7,539 nucleotides of DNA, from positions 1 to 7,539 of the forward strand of contig JAFZLP010000164.1 in NCBI GenBank assembly GCA_017551405.1, read 5' to 3'. The stretch is from Bacteroidales bacterium. Its GTDB lineage: Bacteria; Bacteroidota; Bacteroidia; Bacteroidales; UBA932. The translations under genes and the position numbers were made by a program. Numbering within the stretch: position 1 is the stretch's first letter; every line of letters begins with the position of its first letter. Shown one piece after another: positions 1 to 5,378 of the stretch. The notes below the pieces were generated by a model. It was not told where the DNA came from and ran no database searches. It worked only from the letters and a program-made list of their open reading frames with translations.

Positions 1-94
1 ACGGCCGGAAAACCAGCTCTGCGCCGTATTGGGCCTGTATGGATTCGTATGCGCCAAGCTTTGAAGGCGCATTCTGTGAAATCAGTATTTTCAT
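1..94 (-). CDS. hemD: Uroporphyrinogen-III synthase, N-terminal fragment (cut by window edge)
   Basis: Translating the minus strand from the ATG at 94 gives 31 codons: MKILISQNAP, then SKLGAYESIQ, then AQYGAELVFRP, open to the window edge. The pattern of a short beta strand with ISQ, a serine-lysine/tyrosine segment, then an alanine/tyrosine-glycine and an FRP motif is how Bacteroidota HemD proteins begin. HemD cyclises hydroxymethylbilane to uroporphyrinogen III in the cytoplasm, a heme/siroheme step. The gene starts 20 bases after the stop of the DUF4271 gene. This arrangement (DUF4271 then hemD) is, from family knowledge, frequent in this phylum and supports the call. The only upstream purine run is AGAAGAA. 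Only the first strand and helix of the fold are visible, so the assignment rests on a short stretch plus context. Confidence 0.62.
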   Translation of the reverse strand, partial: MKILISQNAPSKLGAYESIQAQYGAELVFRP

Positions 95-114
95 GTTCTT
101 CTGCTCGTTCCGCG

Positions 115-813
115 TTACAGGAGCACGGCCGAAACAACCACAGCCGCCACCGGTAACAGTTCAAGGCCGCAAAGATACAAAAATGTTTGGAATCCTGTGT
201 GCCTGGACAGGAAAATCTGTCCTTCGCGAAGAAGTGTAATGAACATGAAGACAGCAAGTTCCACCCAAATTGCCATGCGTATGACGTTGTCTGTCGCCTT
301 GAATATCCATAAAACCAGTACAGTAACGAGGACCAGCGGCATGACGGCAAGGAAATAGTTGAAGATGGCGCGGTGTGCTGCAAGCCTGCTTTCAGAGTCG
401 AGTTTAGGGCGTGCCACGGTGTCGATCATAAAATACAGGAACACGCGAAGCAGGAGGAAAGCCAGGAGTACCCCCAGTATGGCCGCCACCCTGAACGGGG
501 CCGGAACGCTGTCGATGAAGGATGCGGGATACAGGCCGTAGCGGTCTGCCAGGATGCACAGGATGAATAATGCGACTATGGCGCAGCGGTTGCGGTTGCG
601 CGCCTGGCTCACGCTGTGCTCGATTTCGACATTTCCCCTCTCCCTCAGCATGCAGCCTATCAGCAGGGGACACAGCTGAAAGTAGTCCAAAACGGAAAGC
701 AGCGCAAGCACCGCCGCCACTATCACCAGGATGCGGTTAACTGTCAAATCCGACCAGAGTTCAGCGGGAACTCCGGCAGGAGATGTGGGGAGATGCAGGC
801 GGCCGAAGAACAT
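115..813 (-). CDS. DUF4271 family integral membrane protein
   Basis: A 232-residue, very hydrophobic protein with about six membrane segments, near residues 27-46, 77-92, 107-131, 151-171, 179-196 and 209-232. The C-terminal block RHTGFQTFLYLCGLELLPV (204-222) and the FNYFLAVMPL segment (151-160) are features of the DUF4271 family of Bacteroidota. No catalytic motif is visible and no biochemical role is known to me. The likely location is the inner membrane; the loop at 55-75 (RERGNVEIEHSVSQARNRNR) is strongly charged and probably cytoplasmic. The ATG at 813 shares its A with the TGA stop of yciH (TGATG), so translation is probably coupled. hemD follows after 20 bases. Family assignment is fairly secure; function is unknown. 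Confidence 0.82.
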   Translation of the reverse strand: MFFGRLHLPTSPAGVPAELWSDLTVNRILVIVAAVLALLSVLDYFQLCPLLIGCMLRERGNVEIEHSVSQARNRNRCAIVALFILCILADRYGLYPASFIDSVPAPFRVAAILGVLLAFLLLRVFLYFMIDTVARPKLDSESRLAAHRAIFNYFLAVMPLVLVTVLVLWIFKATDNVIRMAIWVELAVFMFITLLREGQIFLSRHTGFQTFLYLCGLELLPVAAVVVSAVLL

Positions 814-1160
814 CAGTTGCCCCTTTTGGCGTTATAGCCCATTTCCTGCAGGAGGGCTGTTACCTTGTCGCGCAGATCGCCCTGGACGGTTATCTCTCCG
901 TCTTTGGCGGTTCCACCCACGCCGCACTTCACCTTGAGCGCCTTGCCCAGGGCGGACAGGTCTTCGGAAGTGCCCCTGAAGCCCTTTACGAGCGTAACCT
1001 GCTTGCCGCCGCGGTTGCGGCGGTCGATGCTTACCACCAGGCGCTGCCGGGAAGGTTCGAGGGTTTCTTCCTCCTCCTGGGGCGCGATGGTATCGTATTT
1101 GAAGTCCGGGTTGGTGGAATACACAACCCCGAGGCGTTTCTTCCAGTCGTTGTCGGGCAT
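813..1160 (-). CDS. yciH: SUI1/YciH family translation initiation factor-like protein
   Basis: A 115-residue protein with the complete bacterial SUI1 (eIF1-like) domain over about residues 38-112. The N-terminus WKKRLGVVYSTNPDF (6-20) is the typical lead of Bacteroidota YciH. The basic loop RNRGGKQVTLVKGF (48-61) and the KCGVGGTAKDGEI block (78-90) are the family signatures, followed by QGDLRDKV. An acidic linker (EEEEE, 29-32 region) joins the two parts. In eukaryotes eIF1 enforces start-codon selection on the small ribosomal subunit. YciH of E. coli has been linked to initiation fidelity and stress, but the role in Bacteroidota is inferred only. The ATG at 1160 fits the family N-terminus. 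A TATCTTTG promoter element lies 16 bases upstream, giving a leader of roughly ten bases and no Shine-Dalgarno sequence. It is the first gene of the operon that continues into DUF4271 and hemD. Confidence 0.93.
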   Translation of the reverse strand: MPDNDWKKRLGVVYSTNPDFKYDTIAPQEEEETLEPSRQRLVVSIDRRNRGGKQVTLVKGFRGTSEDLSALGKALKVKCGVGGTAKDGEITVQGDLRDKVTALLQEMGYNAKRGN

Positions 1161-1176
1161 TTGAACTAATTTTTTT

Positions 1177-1184
1177 CAAAGATA
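1177..1184 (-). promoter_or_regulatory. Bacteroidota-type -7 element of the yciH operon promoter
   Basis: Reading the minus strand this is TATCTTTG, an exact match to the TAnnTTTG -7 consensus of the Bacteroidota primary sigma factor. A candidate -33 TTTG lies at 1207-1210 on the same strand with a 22-base spacer, slightly longer than the usual 19-21. The predicted transcript would start near 1170-1172, about ten bases before the yciH ATG. This is inferred from the consensus only. Confidence 0.6.
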
Positions 1185-1198
1185 CGGTTTTCTTTTGT

Positions 1199-1206
1199 TA
1201 ACTTTG
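1199..1206 (+). promoter_or_regulatory. Bacteroidota-type -7 element for the DUF2723 gene, predicted leaderless
   Basis: TAACTTTG matches TAnnTTTG exactly. A weak -33 candidate (TTTC at 1174-1177 inside a T-run) sits 21 bases upstream. The element ends only six bases before the ATG at 1213, so the expected transcription start (about 5-7 bases after the final G) falls on or just before the start codon. That implies a leaderless or nearly leaderless mRNA. It also argues against the in-frame upstream TTG at 1195, which lies within the promoter. Confidence 0.6.
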
Positions 1207-1212
1207 CAAACT

Positions 1213-4200
1213 ATGGACAATAAGAAATTCAGACTTTTCAATCTGATAGGCGGACTGGTCGCCTTCGTGGTTTCCGCGTTCACCTATCTGTCGACCATAG
1301 AGCCCTCCGCATCGTTCTGGGACTGCGGCGAGTTCATAGCGTCTTCGTATAAGCTCGAGGTGGGCCATCCCCCCGGAAACCCCACTTTTCAGCTCTTCGC
1401 CCGTATCTTCACGCTGTTCAGCAAAGGGGAGGGCGCGGCCGTGGCGGTGAACGCCATGAACGCCGTCATCAGCGCGCTCACCATCCTGTTCCTGTATCTC
1501 ACCATAGTGTGGTTCGCGAAGCGGCTCATCGCTCCCCGCAAAGATGAAGGCTACTCCGTCGGACAGGCAATTGCCATCATTGGCTCCGGCCTTGTCGGTG
1601 CCCTGGTGTACTGCTTCTCCGACACCTTCTGGTTCAGCGCGGTGGAAGGTGAAGTGTATGCCATGTCCAGCCTTTTCACGGCCATGGTCTTCTGGGCCAT
1701 GACAAAGTGGTACGACACCGCCGACACCCCGCATGCGGACCGCTGGATAGTGCTCATTGCCTTCCTGATGGGCCTGAGCATAGGTGTGCACCTGCTCAAC
1801 CTCCTGGCGATCCCCGCCCTCGTGTTCATGTTCTACTACCGCCGCCGTGAGGACAAACCGTTCACGTTCTGGGAGCTTGTCAAGATTTTCCTCGTGGGAG
1901 TCGCCATTCTGGCGGTAATCCTCTTCATAATCATTCCGCTGCTGCCCAAATTTGCGGCCTATGTAGACCTCTTCTTCGTGAACAGTCTCGGCCTGCCGTA
2001 CAATACCGGCGCCGCGTTCTTCCTGGTGGCCGTGCTCGCCCTGTGCTTCTGGGGAGTGATTGCCACGCTCAAGAAGGAAAAGGTGTTCTGGAATACAGCG
2101 CTCCTGTGCCTCACTTCTATTATCATCGGCTTCTCCATCTTCAGCATAGACATCATCCGCTCCTGCGCGAAAACCCCCACCAACGAGTATCAGCCCGACA
2201 ACGCTTTCACGCTGGTGCGCTATCTCTCGCGCGAGCAGTACGGCAGCACCCCGCTGATCTACGGCCAGTATTACGGCGCCAAATGGGATCTCAAACAGAC
2301 CAAATACTGGGCTCCGATAAACGGAAAATACAAGCATGTGGATGGCCCCGTCGTGGCCAAATACGATTCCCAGAGCAAGATGCTGTTCCCGCGCATGTGG
2401 AGCGACGGTGGCGGCGATACTGAAAGGTTCAAGGCCTTCTATGAAGTCTATACCCAGGGCAAGGGCCGCAGGATAAGCGGCGCCAAGGCTCCCAAGCCCA
2501 CCATGGGCGCCAACCTGGCATATTTCTTCGACTACCAGCTCAACTGGATGTACTGGCGCTACTTTATGTGGAACTTCGTGGGCCGTCAGAACGACGTCCA
2601 CAGCCCCAATCCCGGCAACATCTTCTACGGCAACTGGGAGAGCGGCGTCAGGTTCATCGACGAATGGCGTCTCGGCGACCAGTCCGGCGCCCCCGGCGTG
2701 CTCAAAAACAACGGCGGCAAGAACCACTACTTCTTCCTGCCCCTGCTGCTCGGCCTGCTCGGGCTCTGCTACCAGTTCGGCAAGGATAAACGGGGCTCAT
2801 GGCTTACCTTCCTGATGTTCTTCATGACCGGCATAGCCATTGTCATCTACCTTAACCAGCCGCCCTACCAGGTGCGCGAAAGGGACTACGCCTACGCGGG
2901 CTCCTTCTATTTCTTCAGCGTGTGGTGCGGCCTGGCCGTAGCGGCCCTTTACGAGCTGCTTCACGACCTGCTCAAGGGCAGGGGAGAAGTGCCGGCTGCA
3001 GCTGCCGTAACCGTAGTCTGCCTGCTCGTTCCCGCCCTCATGGGCGCCCAGAACTGGGACGACCACGACCGCTCGAACCGCAAGACCGCCGCTGAGCTGG
3101 GCTATAACTACCTGAATTCCGTCGGCCCGCAGGGCATACTCATAACCCACGGCGACAATGATACCTTCCCCCTCTGGTACGACCAGGAAGTGGAGAGCGT
3201 CCGTCCCGATGTCCGCGTGGTGAACACCTCCCTGCTCGGCACCGACTGGCATATCGACCAGATGAAATGGGCCTGCAACGACAGCAAGCCCCTTCCGCTT
3301 ACGGTCGGTCCCGACCAGTACCTGTACGGCACCAACGAATACGTCTACATTGTTGACAGCCGCAACGAAGTGATGCCCATCAAGGACGTCATGGCCATAT
3401 TCAAGCATCCGCAGATCAAGGTGGATGTGGGCAGCGGCCGCAGGGTAGACTACATCCCCTCTCACAGGATATCCGTGCCGGTCAACAAGGAAAACGCTGT
3501 CAAGTACGGCATCGTGGACGCGAAGTACGCGGATCGGATTCCCGATTCCATTATCCTCGAAATCCCTGCAAACAAGGAATACATTGACAAGCCCGAGCTA
3601 TTCATGCTCGACCTGCTCAGCAACTACGAATGGGACAGGCCCATCAATCTCCTCAGCTACGGAGGCGACCTCAAGATGGGCATCAAGGACTATCTGGAAT
3701 TCCAGGGCTTCTCATACAAGTTCGTTCCCATCAAGAACAAGCCGACTTCGGCGGAACCCGGTTTCGTGGAAACTGACGAGCTGTACCGGCTCATGACCGA
3801 AACCTACAAATGGGACGCCCTCATGAAGGACGGCTATTTCGTCGACTACCAGAACTATTACACCTTCATGGGCGTGATGTCGCTCAGGGGCATGTTCACA
3901 ACTTCCGCGCTTTCGTTTATGAAGGCAGGGGAAAATGAGCGCGCCGTCGAGATGCTGGACAAGTGCCTTGAGGTCACCCGCCGCTTCCCGCTCTGCGTCA
4001 TTCCGCTGGGCTTCCAGGTGAATGACTACATGGTTGTGAAGATGGTAGACCTGTACTACCAGCTCGGCGAGCGCGAAAAGGCCCGCAAGCTCGGCATGGA
4101 TATGAGTCTGGAGCTGCTCAACTCCGCCAGGTTCTTCCTCGAGTTCTACTCGTACGGAAGGGATGAATTCGAGGACAGTGCCAACTATCTGGCCTTCCTT

Positions 4201-4299
4201 TCGGATGCCTTCAAGTCGGGTGGCGACGAAGAACTGGCCTCCGTCACCATGAAGGGGCTGCAGGATTTGATTAAGGCCGCCTCCGGCGACCTTCAGTAA
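1213..4299 (+). CDS. DUF2723 multi-pass membrane protein, candidate TMEM260-type protein O-mannosyltransferase
   Basis: A 1028-residue protein. Residues 1-311 are a DUF2723 domain with about nine membrane segments. The first external loop carries the conserved WDCGEF (36-41) and GHPPGNP (51-57) motifs. The acidic residues D37 and E40 are in the position expected for GT-C catalytic or metal/sugar contacts. A soluble loop (about 312-505, with KTPTNEYQPDNAF at 320-332) is followed by more helices (506-522, 528-547, 560-580, 593-610) around the conserved RERDYAYAGSF (555-565). The C-terminal 613-1028 looks periplasmic, with WDDHDRSNR (615-623), GDNDTFPLWYDQE (647-659) and a TPR-like helical stretch near 900-970. 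Human TMEM260, of the same family, O-mannosylates plexin-type domains; Bacteroidota have a general periplasmic O-glycosylation pathway. A role there is inference. ATG 1213 was chosen over TTG 1195 because the family begins just before the first helix and the promoter covers the TTG. Confidence 0.9.
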   Translation: MDNKKFRLFNLIGGLVAFVVSAFTYLSTIEPSASFWDCGEFIASSYKLEVGHPPGNPTFQLFARIFTLFSKGEGAAVAVNAMNAVISALTILFLYLTIVWFAKRLIAPRKDEGYSVGQAIAIIGSGLVGALVYCFSDTFWFSAVEGEVYAMSSLFTAMVFWAMTKWYDTADTPHADRWIVLIAFLMGLSIGVHLLNLLAIPALVFMFYYRRREDKPFTFWELVKIFLVGVAILAVILFIIIPLLPKFAAYVDLFFVNSLGLPYNTGAAFFLVAVLALCFWGVIATLKKEKVFWNTALLCLTSIIIGFSIFSIDIIRSCAKTPTNEYQPDNAFTLVRYLSREQYGSTPLIYGQYYGAKWDLKQTKYWAPINGKYKHVDGPVVAKYDSQSKMLFPRMWSDGGGDTERFKAFYEVYTQGKGRRISGAKAPKPTMGANLAYFFDYQLNWMYWRYFMWNFVGRQNDVHSPNPGNIFYGNWESGVRFIDEWRLGDQSGAPGVLKNNGGKNHYFFLPLLLGLLGLCYQFGKDKRGSWLTFLMFFMTGIAIVIYLNQPPYQVRERDYAYAGSFYFFSVWCGLAVAALYELLHDLLKGRGEVPAAAAVTVVCLLVPALMGAQNWDDHDRSNRKTAAELGYNYLNSVGPQGILITHGDNDTFPLWYDQEVESVRPDVRVVNTSLLGTDWHIDQMKWACNDSKPLPLTVGPDQYLYGTNEYVYIVDSRNEVMPIKDVMAIFKHPQIKVDVGSGRRVDYIPSHRISVPVNKENAVKYGIVDAKYADRIPDSIILEIPANKEYIDKPELFMLDLLSNYEWDRPINLLSYGGDLKMGIKDYLEFQGFSYKFVPIKNKPTSAEPGFVETDELYRLMTETYKWDALMKDGYFVDYQNYYTFMGVMSLRGMFTTSALSFMKAGENERAVEMLDKCLEVTRRFPLCVIPLGFQVNDYMVVKMVDLYYQLGEREKARKLGMDMSLELLNSARFFLEFYSYGRDEFEDSANYLAFLSDAFKSGGDEELASVTMKGLQDLIKAASGDLQ

Positions 4300-4302
4300 A
4301 TA

Positions 4303-4322
4303 AGGGGGCTAAGCCGCCCCCT
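4303..4322 (+). terminator. GC-rich hairpin after the DUF2723 gene
   Basis: AGGGGGC (4303-4309) pairs perfectly with GCCCCCT (4316-4322) around a six-base loop, beginning four bases after the TAA stop. No T-run follows immediately, so it is not a textbook intrinsic terminator. It is the strongest hairpin between the two convergent genes and could end or protect transcripts from either side. Confidence 0.55.
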
Positions 4323-4331
4323 ATAACCCTG

Positions 4332-4426
4332 AAAAAGCGGAGAGCTTTTACAGCTCCAGTCTCACATAAATACTAAGCGGGAGAGCTTTGCCGAACTTGT
4401 CGTTCAGTGCGAGCTCTCCGCTTTTT
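4332..4426. repeat. Long-range 15-bp inverted repeat plus a related direct copy at the methyltransferase 3' end
   Basis: AAAAAGCGGAGAGCT (4332-4346) is the exact reverse complement of AGCTCTCCGCTTTTT (4412-4426), with 65 bases between. A near copy of the first arm, AAGCGGGAGAGCTTT, lies between them at 4375-4389. The second arm and the middle copy are inside the coding region, the first arm overlaps the stop codon. The arrangement allows two alternative folds in the 3' end of the minus-strand mRNA. Confidence 0.6.
4333..4349. terminator. AT-ended hairpin at the convergent junction, possible bidirectional terminator
   Basis: AAAAGC (4333-4338) pairs with GCTTTT (4344-4349) around the loop GGAGA. 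Each strand's 3' arm ends in a T-run (TTTT on plus, TTTTT on minus), so it could assist termination in both directions. The arm overlaps the TAA stop (4350-4348) of the minus-strand methyltransferase gene. The stem is short and weak. Confidence 0.4.
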
Positions 4427-5298
4427 ATGTGGGCGGCGCGGTCGCGGATGCCGAAGGCTTCGCCGACTACGGTTTCGCCGAGGGCGGCGCTGTAGCCGTT
4501 GCTGTAGAGATTGAGCACCATCCAGCCATTGGGGGCCAGGAGGGTGCGGACGGTGCGGAGCATGTCGAAGAGAAGCTCGTCGAGCTTCCATCTCTCCCCG
4601 TCGGGGCCGTGGCCGTATGCGGGGGGATCGAGTATTATGCCGTCGTAGACATGGCCGCGCTTTGCCTCGCGCTTCGCGAATTTCATGGCGTCTTCCACCA
4701 CCCAGCGGATGTCCTGCAGACCGGTGGAGTCCATGTTCTCCCTGGCCCAGTTTACCACCTGGCGCACCGAGTCCAGATGGGTGACGTCCGCGCCGGCAGC
4801 CCTTGCGGCCAGCGACGCCCCGCCGGTGTACGCGAACAGATTCAGCACTTTGGGGGTGCGGACAGCAGCGGGTTCAAGGCCGCCTCTCCCCAAATTCTCT
4901 GCGTTCGGAAGCCGCTGCTGTCCGGCTACGCGAGAATAGATGTACTCCCAGTTCGGAGCCTGTTCCGGGAAGATGCCCACATGCTTGAAGGCGGTGAGCC
5001 CCAGCCTCATGCGCAGCCTGAAGCCCTCGCCGGGATACTCCACGAACCACTGGTCGGGCATCTCCCCGAGCCTTTCCCAGGTTCCGCTGTCTTCCTTGCC
5101 GGCCTTGCCGAATCCGGCTCCGGGCTTGAAACGCACCGCGGCTATCCTCTTCCAGTCAGCCTCGCCCATTGAGGGTGTCCAGAGGGCCTTGGGCTCGGGG
5201 CGTATCATCGCGTATTTGCCGAAACGCTCCAGTTTGAGACCGTTGCCGCTGTCGAGGAGCGCGTAATCTTTCCATTCGGATTTGGGGAACTCTACCAT
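4348..5298 (-). CDS. Class I SAM-dependent methyltransferase, RlmI-like
   Basis: A 316-residue protein. The N-terminal part (1-120) is a beta-rich substrate-side region with WFVEYPGEGFRLRMRLG (84-100) and KHVGIFPEQAPNWEYI (105-120). The Rossmann methyltransferase core follows: SAM-binding motif I VLNLFAYTGGASLAARAAGA (151-170), the acidic ribose-binding strand end HLDSV (174-178), VVEDAMKF (200-207) and the motif IV catalytic loop ILDPPAYGHGP (222-232). This fits the COG1092-like group that contains the 23S rRNA m5C enzyme RlmI, but the N-terminal PUA domain of RlmI is absent, so the substrate (RNA or protein) is not decided. Residues 125-147 look like an extra segment relative to relatives I remember, and correspond to a palindromic DNA insert. 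The gene is alone, divergent from pgk and convergent with the DUF2723 gene. Confidence 0.85.
   Translation of the reverse strand: MVEFPKSEWKDYALLDSGNGLKLERFGKYAMIRPEPKALWTPSMGEADWKRIAAVRFKPGAGFGKAGKEDSGTWERLGEMPDQWFVEYPGEGFRLRMRLGLTAFKHVGIFPEQAPNWEYIYSRVAGQQRLPNAENLGRGGLEPAAVRTPKVLNLFAYTGGASLAARAAGADVTHLDSVRQVVNWARENMDSTGLQDIRWVVEDAMKFAKREAKRGHVYDGIILDPPAYGHGPDGERWKLDELLFDMLRTVRTLLAPNGWMVLNLYSNGYSAALGETVVGEAFGIRDRAAHIKSGELALNDKFGKALPLSIYVRLEL
4859..4924. repeat. 66-bp palindromic segment inside the methyltransferase gene
   Basis: CGGACAGCAGCGG (4859-4871) is the perfect reverse complement of CCGCTGCTGTCCG (4912-4924). After one G:G mismatch the pairing continues for three more bases (TTC 4873-4875 with GAA 4908-4910). 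The total length is 66 bp, i.e. exactly 22 codons, and it maps to about residues 125-147, between the FPEQAPNW region and SAM motif I, where close relatives appear to have only a short linker. It reads through without stops. This suggests an in-frame palindromic insertion; no clear target-site duplication is visible at the ends. Confidence 0.6.
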
Positions 5299-5320
5299 GA
5301 CATATTAATTATTGCGGTTA

Positions 5321-5328
5321 CAAAAATA
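5321..5328 (-). promoter_or_regulatory. Bacteroidota-type -7 element for the methyltransferase gene
   Basis: On the minus strand this reads TATTTTTG, matching TAnnTTTG. The predicted start of transcription is near 5314-5316, leaving a leader of about 16-18 bases before the ATG at 5298. No good -33 TTTG is seen at the expected spacing, so this is a half-supported promoter. Confidence 0.45.
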
Positions 5329-5341
5329 CGGAGAATTTTAT

Positions 5342-5349
5342 TAGATTTG
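5342..5349 (+). promoter_or_regulatory. Bacteroidota-type -7 element for pgk
   Basis: TAGATTTG matches TAnnTTTG. Transcription would begin near 5354-5356, giving a leader of about 25 bases that is A-rich (AAACAAACAAAACAC) and lacks a Shine-Dalgarno sequence, as is usual for highly translated genes of this phylum. The -33 region is poor: the nearest TTG (5312-5314) is too far upstream. Confidence 0.5.
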
Positions 5350-5378
5350 TAGGCTAAACAAACAAAACACATCGAAAC

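Noticed and set aside
783..1169. A 128-codon plus-strand frame opposite yciH
   Set aside because: The minus strand encodes an unmistakable SUI1 domain; the plus frame has no family resemblance.
1195..1212. Upstream TTG start for the DUF2723 protein
   Set aside because: The TTG and following codons lie inside the TAACTTTG promoter element, so they would not be transcribed from it; the ATG at 1213 fits the family N-terminus.
1939..1950. A CCGCTGCTG string resembling one arm of the 4859-4924 palindrome
   Set aside because: Only nine bases match and no partner arm is nearby; it encodes part of a membrane helix (PLLP), so it is a chance match.
1198..2727. A 509-codon open frame on the minus strand opposite the first half of the DUF2723 gene
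   Set aside because: Its product is rich in H, E, G and V with no recognisable domain or membrane pattern, and it lies wholly antisense to a clear family member. GC-rich codon bias explains the lack of stops.
4429..5172. A 247-codon plus-strand frame opposite the methyltransferase gene
   Set aside because: No family features; the minus-strand frame carries intact SAM-binding and DPPAYG motifs.
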